Below, in pieces: positions 32,386-40,189 of a stretch of DNA of 64,000 bases. The notes beneath the pieces were generated by a model that was not told the origin of the DNA, made no database searches, and saw only the letters and a list, made by a program, of their open reading frames with translations. Location of the stretch: contig JAVKHN010000004.1 of NCBI GenBank assembly GCA_031459935.1, positions 1-64,000 on the forward strand, given 5' to 3'. Within the stretch, counting starts at the first letter, position 1, and each line of letters starts with the position of its first letter. Made by a program: the position numbers and the translations under genes. The stretch comes from Sysuimicrobium calidum (GTDB taxonomy: Bacteria > Sysuimicrobiota > Sysuimicrobiia > Sysuimicrobiales > Sysuimicrobiaceae).

Positions 32386-34638
32386 ATGTGGATCGGACGC
32401 CGGATCCCGCTCCGGGATGGGCGGGAAAAGGTCTCGGGACGCCTCCGGTTTGCAGCGGACCTTGTGGTCCCGGATCTCCTGCATGCCCGGCTCGTCCTGA
32501 GTCCGGTGGCCCACGGCCGCATCCGACGCATCGAGCTGGGCCGGGCCCTGGCGGTTCCGGGAGTGGTGGCGGTGCTCACCACCCGGGATCTTCCCTGGTT
32601 CCAGAAAGCTCCCCACAGCCACGCCGCGGGCCTGCTAGCCTGGGAACGGGTGGTGTACGCGGGGCAGCCCGTGGCCGTGGTCCTCGCGGAGCGCGAGAGT
32701 GCGGCCGAGGATGCCGCGGCCCTGGTGGAGGTGGAGATGGAGCCTCTCCCCGCGGTGGTGGATCCGCTGGAGGCCCTGGCAGAGGGATCCCCTCCGGTCT
32801 GGCCGGAGGGGATCCCGGGACTTCGGGCGGATGCAGAAGCCCACGCGGGGGTAGGGGAGGCCTCCGTGCGGGCCGCGGGGATCTCTGCGAACGTGGCTGC
32901 CCGGGTCCGGTTCGAGCGCGGCGATGTGGCGAGAGGGTTTGCGGAGGCGGATCTGGTTCTGGAGTTCACATATCGCACTTCCTCGGTGCACCAGGGATAC
33001 CTGGAGCCCCACGCCACGGTGGCGGCTCCGGATCCGTCCGGGGAAGCGCTGACCCTCTGGACCGGGACCCAGAGCCCCTTCGGGGTCCGGCAGGAGGTGG
33101 CGCGGTTTCTGGGTTGGCCCGAGCACCGGGTACGGGTGGTGCCCGCTCCGGTGGGGGGCGGGTTCGGGGGAAAGTTCCTTCTGCTGGAGCCCCTCGCGGC
33201 GGCCCTGGCGGTCCACACCCGCAGGCCTGTGCGGATCGTGCTCACCCGCCAGGAGGAGTTCCTCCTGAGCAATCCGGTGCACGGTGCAATCCTCACCCTC
33301 CGGACCGGCGCACGCCGGGACGGAGCCCTGACGGCCTTGCAGGCCCGCCTCGTGTTCGACGCGGGCGCCTTCCCCGGTTCTCCCGCGCGGATCGCGGCCT
33401 TTCTGCTGGGCGCCATCTACCGGTTTCCGCACCTCGAGATCGAGGCGGTTGAAGTCCTCACCCACAAGCCCGGGACCGGCGCGTATCGGGCACCCGGATC
33501 CCCTCAAGCGGCCTTCGCCCTGGAGTCCCAGATGGACGAAATGAGCCGGCAGCTCGGACTGGACCCTCTGGAGTTCCGTTTGCACAACCTCCTCCAGGAA
33601 GGAGATCCGCTTCCCGATAGTCGGAGGTATCCCCGCATCGGACTTCGCGCGTGCTTGGAGGCGATCCGAGAGCATCCCCTGTGGCGGGACAGGCGAAGAG
33701 CGCCGGGAGAGGGAGTGGGACTTGCGGTGGGTGGATGGCCCGGGGGGCTGGAACCCGCGTCCGCCGCGTGCTCCGTGGACCGGGATGGGATCGTGCGGGT
33801 GCACGTGGGCGCGGTGGACCTGCAGGGGACCCACACGGCCCTCGGTCAACTGGTGGCCGAGATCCTCGGGGTTCCGCTGGAGCGGGTCCGGATCGTACAG
33901 GGGGATACGGACCACGCGCCGTACGCGGGTGCCAGTGCGGGCAGCAAGGTGGTTTACACGGTGGGACGGGCAGTGCAGCACGCCGCGCAGGAGGCCCGGG
34001 CGCGGATCCTGCGCATGGCCGCCCAGGTCCTGGAGGCCGCGGTGGAGGACCTGGAACTGCGGGACGGGTACGCCTTCGTGCGGGGCTCGCCCGAACCTCG
34101 GGTGAGCCTTGCGGAGCTCGCGGGGCTCGCCCAGCGGTTCGGCGGGAGGTTCGAGCCCGTCTGGGTGGTGGGGAACTCCGCCCAGACGGAGCAGGCGCCC
34201 GCTTTCGCCGCGCAGCTGGTGCGCGTGCGGGTGGATCCGGAGACCGGTCAGGTCCGGGTCCTGGACGCGGTGCTCGCGCAGGACGTGGGGCGCGCCATCA
34301 ACCCGCTGCTCATCGAGGGGCAGATGTACGGCGGGATGGTGCAGGGCCTGGGATGGGGGTTGTGGGAAGCTCTCTCCTACGACCGCAGCGGGATCCCGCG
34401 CACGACCTCCTTTCTGGAATACGCGCTCCCCCGGGCGGCCTCAGTCCCCTGGATGCAAGGCGTGCTGGTGGAGGTCCCCAGCCCGAACGGCCCGTTTGGG
34501 GCGCGGGGCGTGGGTGAACCGCCCGTGGTGCCCGGGGCGGGAGCTGTGGCGAACGCAGTGCGGGACGCGGTGGGGGCGCGCGTGACGGAGCTCCCCATCA
34601 CCCCGGAGCGGGTGCTGCGGGCCCTGCAGGGCCTTTGA
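32386..34638 (+). CDS. molybdenum hydroxylase large subunit (xanthine/CO dehydrogenase family), orphan
   Basis: The 750-residue protein is the molybdopterin-binding subunit of the xanthine oxidase superfamily. It has an N-terminal ald_xan_dh_C domain (about 15-125), then the molybdopterin domain with GGGFGGKFLLLEP, THKPGTGAYRAPGSP, VGAVDLQGTHTALGQLV, and the final GARGVGEPPVVPG with the catalytic glutamate. The active-site loop lacks the VAYRCSFR of CO dehydrogenase, so the substrate is an aldehyde or heterocycle. No FAD or 2Fe-2S subunit gene is next to it. A CoxG-like gene lies 0.5 kb downstream, beyond the tRNAs. The Shine-Dalgarno sequence is GGAGGGGAAG. Confidence 0.87.
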   Translation: MWIGRRIPLRDGREKVSGRLRFAADLVVPDLLHARLVLSPVAHGRIRRIELGRALAVPGVVAVLTTRDLPWFQKAPHSHAAGLLAWERVVYAGQPVAVVLAERESAAEDAAALVEVEMEPLPAVVDPLEALAEGSPPVWPEGIPGLRADAEAHAGVGEASVRAAGISANVAARVRFERGDVARGFAEADLVLEFTYRTSSVHQGYLEPHATVAAPDPSGEALTLWTGTQSPFGVRQEVARFLGWPEHRVRVVPAPVGGGFGGKFLLLEPLAAALAVHTRRPVRIVLTRQEEFLLSNPVHGAILTLRTGARRDGALTALQARLVFDAGAFPGSPARIAAFLLGAIYRFPHLEIEAVEVLTHKPGTGAYRAPGSPQAAFALESQMDEMSRQLGLDPLEFRLHNLLQEGDPLPDSRRYPRIGLRACLEAIREHPLWRDRRRAPGEGVGLAVGGWPGGLEPASAACSVDRDGIVRVHVGAVDLQGTHTALGQLVAEILGVPLERVRIVQGDTDHAPYAGASAGSKVVYTVGRAVQHAAQEARARILRMAAQVLEAAVEDLELRDGYAFVRGSPEPRVSLAELAGLAQRFGGRFEPVWVVGNSAQTEQAPAFAAQLVRVRVDPETGQVRVLDAVLAQDVGRAINPLLIEGQMYGGMVQGLGWGLWEALSYDRSGIPRTTSFLEYALPRAASVPWMQGVLVEVPSPNGPFGARGVGEPPVVPGAGAVANAVRDAVGARVTELPITPERVLRALQGL

Positions 34639-34663
34639 CTTCTCCGGGTGGACTCCGTAGACT
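34635..34663 (+). promoter_or_regulatory. promoter of the tRNA-Asp/Phe pair
   Basis: TTGACT (34635-34640) lies 17 bases before TAGACT (34658-34663). The start would fall near 34670, four bases before tRNA-Asp. The -35 box overlaps the stop codon of the molybdenum hydroxylase gene. Confidence 0.55.
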
Positions 34664-34673
34664 ACGGGGTGGC

Positions 34674-34751
34674 GGGGGCGTGGTGTAGCCTGGTCAACAC
34701 ACCGGCCTGTCACGCCGGAGATCGCGGGTTCAAATCCCGTCGTCCCCGCCA
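34674..34751 (+). tRNA. tRNA-Asp (anticodon GTC)
   Basis: The 78-base gene has acceptor GGGGGCG pairing with CGTCCCC (one G-T), a D arm GTGT/ACAC, and an anticodon stem CCGGC/GCCGG around CTGTCAC. The T arm is GCGGG-TTCAAAT-CCCGT, the discriminator is G, and CCA is encoded at 34749-34751. It is followed after 3 bases by tRNA-Phe, so both are cut from one transcript. Confidence 0.95.
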
Positions 34752-34754
34752 TGG

Positions 34755-34830
34755 GCCTGGGTAGCTCAGGTGGTAGAGCAGGGGACTGAAAATCCCCGTG
34801 TCGGGGGTTCGACTCCCTCCCCAGGCACCA
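34755..34830 (+). tRNA. tRNA-Phe (anticodon GAA)
   Basis: The 76-base gene folds with acceptor GCCTGGG/CCCAGGC, D arm GCTC/GAGC, and anticodon stem GGGGA/TCCCC around CTGAAAA. The T arm is CGGGG-GTTCGACT-type, the discriminator is A, and CCA is encoded at 34828-34830. It shares the tRNA-Asp promoter and converges with the minus-strand tRNA-Glu. Confidence 0.95.
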
Positions 34831-34924
34831 GTTCGTACCAGGATCCCACGATCGGCGGCTGCTGTGTGACATCCTGGCGGTGGCGTGCTCGTCTCCCCCG
34901 GACGCGGATCCTGTGCGGATTCGC

Positions 34925-35002
34925 TGGTGCCCCGGACGGGATTCGAACCCGTGTTGCCGGCTTGAAAGACCGGAGTCCTAGGCCTGGCTAGACGACCGGG
35001 GC
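34925..35002 (-). tRNA. tRNA-Glu (anticodon TTC)
   Basis: Read on the minus strand, the 78-base gene has acceptor GCCCCGG (5' end at 35002) pairing with CCGGGGC. The anticodon loop CTTTCAA lies in a CCGGT/GCCGG stem, and the T arm is ACGGG-TTCGAAT-CCCGT. CCA is encoded at 34925-34927. The long D arm with GTCTAGCCAGGCCTAGGAC is typical of tRNA-Glu. It faces the Asp/Phe pair. Confidence 0.95.
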
Positions 35003-35014
35003 GTGCCGCGAGCC

Positions 35015-35023
35015 AGTATACCA
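35015..35023 (-). promoter_or_regulatory. extended -10 promoter of tRNA-Glu
   Basis: On the minus strand TGGTATACT forms an extended -10 element (TG-G-TATACT), with the start expected near 35008, six bases before the tRNA. No good -35 box is seen, which is usual for extended -10 promoters. Confidence 0.55.
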
Positions 35024-35163
35024 CGTCTGCGCCTGACTCCCTACCCCGGTCGGCCTGGGAGTGAGCATCCGGACGACCCCGTATGGTAGGGTTTACGGGA
35101 GGAACCGGAGAAGGTTCCGAAAACCGGTGACTCCGCGAACCACGCATCTTGGAGGGAGGATCG

Positions 35164-35601
35164 ATGAAGGTGGAGGGGACACAGGTCCTGCGCGCACCCC
35201 GGGAGCAGGTGTGGAAGCTGCTGGACGATCCACAGGCTCTGGCGTCCTGCACGCCGGGGCTCCAGGAGCTGCGGCCGCTGGGGCCGGACGAGTTCGAGGC
35301 CACCCTGTCCATCGGCATCGCGGCGGTGCGGGGGACGTACAAAGGGAAGCTGCGCATCACGGAGCGCACCCCGCCGGATCGGTACGTGGTCCAGGTGGAG
35401 GGAAGCGGAGCGCCCGGGTTCGTGCGTGCCACGGGGCAACTGGAGCTGGTGGACCGGGGGCCGGAGACGGAGGTGCGCTGGTCGGGAGACGTGCAGGTGG
35501 GAGGAGCCCTCACCATCGGGAGCCGCATGATCCCCGGCATCGCCCGCATGCTGGCGGCCCAGTTCTTCGAGTGCCTGGATCGGAAGCTCGCTTCCGGGTG
35601 A
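35164..35601 (+). CDS. CoxG-like SRPBCC-domain protein
   Basis: The 145-residue protein is a single CoxG/SRPBCC domain: a start MKVEGTQVLRAPREQVWKLLDDPQALASCTPGLQEL, YKGKLRI in the middle and a VGGALTIGSRMIPGIARMLAAQFFECL helix at the end. CoxG proteins accompany molybdenum hydroxylases and help anchor or mature them. The orphan large subunit lies 0.5 kb upstream, beyond the three tRNA genes, so the pair may belong together. ATG 35164 follows GGAGGGAGG. Upstream, GGAACC-GGAGAA-GGTTCC (35101-35118) forms a short hairpin of unknown role. Confidence 0.88.
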   Translation: MKVEGTQVLRAPREQVWKLLDDPQALASCTPGLQELRPLGPDEFEATLSIGIAAVRGTYKGKLRITERTPPDRYVVQVEGSGAPGFVRATGQLELVDRGPETEVRWSGDVQVGGALTIGSRMIPGIARMLAAQFFECLDRKLASG

Positions 35602-35650
35602 GGGCCCGGCGGTGACACGTCACGGAGGCGGGACGTAGAATGGGGGCGGC

Positions 35651-36598
35651 TTGAACGAACCGCTCCTGCTGGTGGTCAACCCCTACGCGGGCCGCGCTTC
35701 GGATCTACTGCCCGCGGTGGTCCGCGCATTGCGGACCCGGGGCGTGACGCACGAGGTGCGGTACGCCACGGGCTTTGAGGGATTCGCGTCCCTGGCTGCG
35801 GATGCGGCGGACGCGGGCTTCCGCGCGGTGGTGGCGGTGGGCGGGGATGGTACGGTGAACGGGGTTGCGAATGGCATCATGCGGGCCGGCTCCCGCATCC
35901 CCATGGGGATCGTCCCCGCGGGAACGGCGAACGAGTTCGCGCGCGCCCTGCCCATCCCACGGAGCGTGGGCAAAGCGGTCGCGGTGCTGGCGGAGGGGGT
36001 GGCAGGCGAGGTGGACATCGCGCGGGTGAACGACCGGTACTTCCTGAACCTCTTCGGATTCGGGTTTGATGCCCGGGTTGCCGCGGGTGCGCACCGCCTG
36101 CGGGACCGGGTGCTGCTGCGGGGACGTGCGGTGTACTACCTGGCCACCCTGCTGGAGATCGCGGCGAGCCGGGAACCCCTGGAGGTGGAGGTGCGCACGG
36201 AACGGGATGCCTTCCAGGGCCGGGTCCTGTTCGTGGCGGGCGTGAACGGCCGGATGTACGGGGAGCGGGTACCGTCCCTGCCCGCCCCCAGCCTCCGGGA
36301 CGGTCTGCTGGATCTCTACGTGGTGCGGGATATGCGGCGGATCCGATCCATCAACGTGGCGGTGAAGATGATCCGCCGCACCCCTATCCCCGAGATCCTC
36401 ATCCAGCGGGCCCGGGAGGTCACGCTCCTGGCGGAGCGACCCGTGGAGGCCCACGTGGACGGGAACCTCCTGGGCACCTTCACCCAGGTGCACGCCCGGG
36501 TGGTGCCGAGGGGCATCCGGGTCCTGTTCCCCCCGGATGCCCTGCCCTGGCAGGGCACCGGTTCAGGAGCGGAGGAAGTCCTGACCCGCCAGGGATGA
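35651..36598 (+). CDS. diacylglycerol kinase family lipid kinase
   Basis: The 315-residue protein is a DgkB/YegS-type lipid kinase: LVVNPYAGRA at the start, VVAVGGDGTVNGVANGI (the GGDGT nucleotide loop), GIVPAGTANEFARAL, and NLFGFGFDARVA. The second beta domain ends with EAHVDGNLLGTF, the family's D-G motif. It phosphorylates diacylglycerol or a similar lipid with ATP. The start is TTG 35651; the nearby ATG at 35640 runs into a stop. The end overlaps the glycosyltransferase start by four bases, opening a five-gene envelope-lipid run. Confidence 0.9.
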   Translation: MNEPLLLVVNPYAGRASDLLPAVVRALRTRGVTHEVRYATGFEGFASLAADAADAGFRAVVAVGGDGTVNGVANGIMRAGSRIPMGIVPAGTANEFARALPIPRSVGKAVAVLAEGVAGEVDIARVNDRYFLNLFGFGFDARVAAGAHRLRDRVLLRGRAVYYLATLLEIAASREPLEVEVRTERDAFQGRVLFVAGVNGRMYGERVPSLPAPSLRDGLLDLYVVRDMRRIRSINVAVKMIRRTPIPEILIQRAREVTLLAERPVEAHVDGNLLGTFTQVHARVVPRGIRVLFPPDALPWQGTGSGAEEVLTRQG

Positions 36599-37746
36599 GC
36601 TCGGAAGGCCACGCCTGCCCCCGGATCCTCGTCCTCTCCGCCACGTACGGCGGAGGACATCAACGGGTGGCGGAAGCCCTCCGGTCCGCGTGGGCCGAGC
36701 TCCTGCCCGCCATCCAGGTGGAGATCGTGGACTTCTTCGAGGCGTTCGTGAATCCCGCCCTCAACCGCATGGTGCGTTCCCTGTACGTCACCAGCGTGCG
36801 GCATGCGCCGGCGGTATGGGGTGCCTTCTACTACGCCACGGGCAACATCCGGCCGGACTCCCCCACCCAGCGGCTCATCAATCGGCTCGGGAGGCAGCGG
36901 CTGGTCGCCTACCTCCGGAACGTCCGCCCTGCGCTCCTGGTGCACGTGCACCCCACACCCGCTGGGGTGGTCTCCGACCTCAAGGCTGAGGGAGAGGTCC
37001 ATCAGCCCTCCGCGGTGGTGCTCACGGACTATGCCATCCACTCCCAGTGGATCCACCCGCATGTGGACCGCTACTGCGTTCCCTCGGAGGCGGTCCGGGC
37101 GGGCCTGGTGGATCGTGGGGTTCCCGCGGACCGGATCTTCATTACGGGCATCCCCATCGCCCGGGAGTTCACCCTCCCCCTGGACCGGCGGGAAGTGGCT
37201 CCGCGCCTGGGCCTGGACCCAGACCGGACCACGGTCCTCGTGATGGCGGGGGCATATGCCATGCTGGGCGGGATCCTGGAGATCCACCGGGTGATCCTGA
37301 GCCTTCCGCACCGGGTGCAGGCGGTCTTCATCTGCGGCCGGGACGCGGGACTCGTGGAGCGGCTGCGGCGTCGGAGCCGTCGGCGGCCGGAGGTGCGGGT
37401 GGAGGGCTACGTGGCGAACGTGGCGGAGTGGATGACGTGTGCGGATCTCCTCGTCACCAAAGCAGGTGGAGCGACGGTGTCCGAGGCCCTCGCGAAGGCG
37501 CTTCCCATGGTGATCTACCGGCCGATTCCGGGGCAGGAGGAGTGGAACACCCGGATGCTGGTGGAGGCCGGCGCCGCCCGGATCGCCCGCAACCCGGAGG
37601 AGCTCGCGCGGCTGCTCCACGGCCTCCTCCGGGATCCCGGGGAGCTGGATCGGATGCAGCAGGCCGCCCGGAAAGCGGCCCGACCGAACGCGGCCCGGGA
37701 GGCGGCCCAGCGGATCCTGGAGCTTCTGCCTGGAGGGATCCCGTGA
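36595..37746 (+). CDS. MGDG-synthase-like glycosyltransferase (GT28)
   Basis: The 383-residue protein begins ILVLSATYGGGHQRVAEAL, the MGDG-synthase signature that binds the lipid acceptor. The C-terminal GT28 half carries VLVMAGAYAMLGG and the donor-binding LLVTKAGGATVSEALAKALPMVIYRPIPGQEEWN. Such enzymes move galactose or glucose from a nucleotide sugar to diacylglycerol. The neighbouring lipid kinase acts on diacylglycerol, so the two share or compete for the same lipid. ATGA overlaps join it to the kinase and to the MFS gene. Confidence 0.9.
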   Translation: MSSEGHACPRILVLSATYGGGHQRVAEALRSAWAELLPAIQVEIVDFFEAFVNPALNRMVRSLYVTSVRHAPAVWGAFYYATGNIRPDSPTQRLINRLGRQRLVAYLRNVRPALLVHVHPTPAGVVSDLKAEGEVHQPSAVVLTDYAIHSQWIHPHVDRYCVPSEAVRAGLVDRGVPADRIFITGIPIAREFTLPLDRREVAPRLGLDPDRTTVLVMAGAYAMLGGILEIHRVILSLPHRVQAVFICGRDAGLVERLRRRSRRRPEVRVEGYVANVAEWMTCADLLVTKAGGATVSEALAKALPMVIYRPIPGQEEWNTRMLVEAGAARIARNPEELARLLHGLLRDPGELDRMQQAARKAARPNAAREAAQRILELLPGGIP

Positions 37747-38951
37747 GGTCTGCTCAGCGGGTCGGCCCGCACGCGCTCCTCATCGGCCTTTTTGAGTGCG
37801 CCCGGGGTGCTCTCCTGTTTACCTTGCTCCCCAACCACCTGCGGTTCGGCGTGGGGCACCAGATGGCCGTGGTAGGGCTCGCCCTGTCCGCGTACTCCTT
37901 CACGGAGCTCGTGGCGAAGATCCCTTCGGGGTGGGTCATCGACCGGGGGGGGCGACGCCTGCCCCTCCTGGTGGGGCTGATCCTGTCCAGCCTCGCGGTG
38001 GCCCTGCTGGGAAGGGTACAGGAGACGTGGGCCGTCCTCCTCGCCGCGGCTCTGGGAGGGCTGGGCGCTTCCCCCGTCTGGCCTTCCGTGGTCTCGGGCG
38101 TTGCGGAGGCGGCCCGGGACGGGGAACGGGGAAGTGCGATGGGGGCGGTGCTCACGGGCTGGATGGTGGGGACCGGGGTGGGCGTTGTGGGCGCGAGCTT
38201 CCTCCTGGAGCTGGGGACACCCGTGGCCTTCGGGTTCGTGCTGAGTTGCCTAGCCCTGACGTTCCCGTTTGTGCCCGCCGCCACGGAGGACGGAGCACCC
38301 GCGGAAGGCCGACGGACGCCGAGGCCCGCGCAGGGCCAGGAGGTTTCGTTGCTCCGGCTGTGGCCGCTCGTGGGGGGGATGTTCCTGCAGACCGCCGCGG
38401 TGGGCATGCTGCTGCCGGTGCTCTCCCCCTATGCCCGGGAGGTGCTGCGCCTCTCGCCCTTCTGGATCGGGGTCCTATTGGTGGCAGGACCGGGCCTTAC
38501 CGTGCTCCTGCTCGTCCCCCTCGGGCGGTTGATGGATCGTCTGGGCCGGATGGAAGTCCTCCCCCTCAGCCTGGGGGTTGGAGCGGTGGTCCTCTTTACG
38601 CTCCCCTCCCTCCGCGCGCCGTGGACGGTGGCGGTCGCGGTGGCCTTTCTCGGACTCGCCTACGCGACCCTGCTGCCAGCCTGGAACGCGCTCCTGATGG
38701 ACCTGCTCCCCCGACACCGTCGGGCCACGGGGCTCGGGCTCGCCATGGCTCTGGAAGGTCTGGGGGTTGCCGTGGGAACGGGGACGGGTGGGGTGATCTG
38801 GGACGCGTGGGGTCCCGCGCAGCCCTTCCACGTGGCCGCGGTGGTGCTGGCCTGCGTGGCCGTGGGCTATCTCACCCTGCTGCCACGGGTGGTGGAGGGG
38901 ACCAACTCCCAGACGTCCTCCCTCCGACCCCGGCGGACGCCCGGGCTGTGA
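37743..38951 (+). CDS. major facilitator superfamily transporter
   Basis: The 402-residue protein has about twelve membrane helices in two sets of six, separated by a charged loop around residues 180-200. The MFS loop motif between helices 2 and 3 is GWVIDRGGRRLPLL (G-x-x-x-D-R-x-G-R-R). The counterpart in the second half is GRLMDRLGRMEVLP. The substrate is not clear. In this operon it could move a lipid intermediate or a sugar. GTG 37743 overlaps the previous stop, and its own stop overlaps the deacetylase start. Confidence 0.85.
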   Translation: MRSAQRVGPHALLIGLFECARGALLFTLLPNHLRFGVGHQMAVVGLALSAYSFTELVAKIPSGWVIDRGGRRLPLLVGLILSSLAVALLGRVQETWAVLLAAALGGLGASPVWPSVVSGVAEAARDGERGSAMGAVLTGWMVGTGVGVVGASFLLELGTPVAFGFVLSCLALTFPFVPAATEDGAPAEGRRTPRPAQGQEVSLLRLWPLVGGMFLQTAAVGMLLPVLSPYAREVLRLSPFWIGVLLVAGPGLTVLLLVPLGRLMDRLGRMEVLPLSLGVGAVVLFTLPSLRAPWTVAVAVAFLGLAYATLLPAWNALLMDLLPRHRRATGLGLAMALEGLGVAVGTGTGGVIWDAWGPAQPFHVAAVVLACVAVGYLTLLPRVVEGTNSQTSSLRPRRTPGL

Positions 38952-39631
38952 ACCCCTGGATCCCGGCGATCCTCGGTTTCGGCCTAGTCTATACGGCCGG
39001 CGCCCAGGCTTTCTCGCGGCTTTGGGGAGGGATCCGGAAGGGCCCACCCGTCCCCCAGGTGGCCCTCACCTTTGACGACGGCCCCCACCCGGTCTACACC
39101 CCCCGGATCCTGGAGGTGCTGGCGGACCACGGAGCCGGGGCCACCTTCTTCCTTATCGGACGCCATGCGGAGGAGAACCCCGACCTCGTGCGCCGGATCG
39201 TCGCGGAGGGACACACGCTGGGAAGCCACACCTACACGCACCGCCACCTGTGGCACCTGGGCCCGCGGGCGACCCGGGAGGAGATCCTGCGGGGACATCG
39301 GGTGGTGGAGGCGATCTCGGGGCGGCCCGTGCGCTTCTTCCGGCCACCGTGGGGGACGATGAACCTCGCAGCGCTCGCGACCTGCCGGGCGGAGGGCTTG
39401 GTGCCCGTGCTGTGGAGCGTGCGGGGGGAGGGCTACCGGTGGCGTCCCTCGTGGGCGGAGATGGCACAGGTGGTGGTCCGCAACGTCCATCCGGGCGCCA
39501 TCGTGAACCTGCACGATCGCGGTGGGTTCCCGGACACCCCCGAACGGGTGCTGCGGGCGCTCCCCAGGATCCTCGCGGGCCTGCGGGCGCAGGGTCTACG
39601 ACCCGTGACGCTCGCGGCCCTCCTCGGATGA
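38948..39631 (+). CDS. polysaccharide deacetylase, membrane-anchored
   Basis: The 227-residue protein has an N-terminal hydrophobic stretch (IPAILGFGLVYTAGAQAF) and then the NodB domain: VALTFDDGPHPVYTPRIL (catalytic Asp and metal-binding Asp), HTLGSHTYTHRHLWHLG with the metal histidines, RFFRPPWG, and a final VNLHDRGG with the catalytic His. It removes N-acetyl groups from a glycan such as peptidoglycan. The last 36 bases overlap the YkoP-like gene on the other strand. Confidence 0.9.
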   Translation: MNPWIPAILGFGLVYTAGAQAFSRLWGGIRKGPPVPQVALTFDDGPHPVYTPRILEVLADHGAGATFFLIGRHAEENPDLVRRIVAEGHTLGSHTYTHRHLWHLGPRATREEILRGHRVVEAISGRPVRFFRPPWGTMNLAALATCRAEGLVPVLWSVRGEGYRWRPSWAEMAQVVVRNVHPGAIVNLHDRGGFPDTPERVLRALPRILAGLRAQGLRPVTLAALLG

Positions 39632-40189
39632 CGTGCCGTAGCGGGCAAAGAGGGCCCGGATGGACATCCACGCCTCCCGCGGCTCCCGGAACCGCTCGCG
39701 ACCCGAGGTGCGCCGGGGCCCCTGGGGGTGGGAGTACCACAGGAGGAACTTCAGCCAGACGCTCACGCCGAAGCGGGTGAGGGGGTTGCGGATGCGGTGG
39801 ACCTCGAAGCCCAGCCGCTCGCTCCCCTTCCAGTACAGGGTCACCGCCCGCACCGCCACCACGGGGAACTCCGGGCGGTCCCGCAGGTACTGGGCTACCA
39901 GGCGAAGGCCTTCGGCCATCCCCCGGCCGAACAGCAACCCCATCCGCGAGGGATCCGGGTTGATCTCGTGGTAGGCGATCAGCTTCAGGCTGTCCACGTG
40001 GATCTCCCCCACCAGGTCTCCCGGCCGGACCACGGTTCCGTCCTGCAGCCGGACCGCCCTCCCCCGGTGGGGGTGCAGCTCCAGGCGCACGAAGCTGTGG
40101 GGCGCGAGCTCCACGAGGCCGTGACGCCGGGCCCACCACCGTTCGTACCGGGAGAAAAGGGAGACCGGGAGGATCCGGCGCAGGAGCAC
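39596..40189 (-). CDS. YkoP-like domain protein
   Basis: The 197-residue protein opens with a basic, partly hydrophobic segment (LLRRILPVSLFSRYERWW) and then the YkoP-like domain: VRLQDGTVVRPGDLVGEIHVD, LKLIAYHEINPD and LYWKGSERLGFEVHRI. YkoP proteins are linked to polysaccharide deacetylases (in some genomes fused to them), and such a gene lies here on the other strand. The GTG start directly follows the CoA transferase stop (TAG 40190-40192 read backwards), so both are in one minus-strand transcript. Confidence 0.72.
   Translation of the reverse strand: MLLRRILPVSLFSRYERWWARRHGLVELAPHSFVRLELHPHRGRAVRLQDGTVVRPGDLVGEIHVDSLKLIAYHEINPDPSRMGLLFGRGMAEGLRLVAQYLRDRPEFPVVAVRAVTLYWKGSERLGFEVHRIRNPLTRFGVSVWLKFLLWYSHPQGPRRTSGRERFREPREAWMSIRALFARYGTSSEEGRERHGS

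Noticed and set aside
35101..35118. GGAACC-GGAGAA-GGTTCC hairpin as a third ANTAR target
   Set aside because: It has a six-base loop but lacks A1, has no partner hairpin, and no terminator follows.
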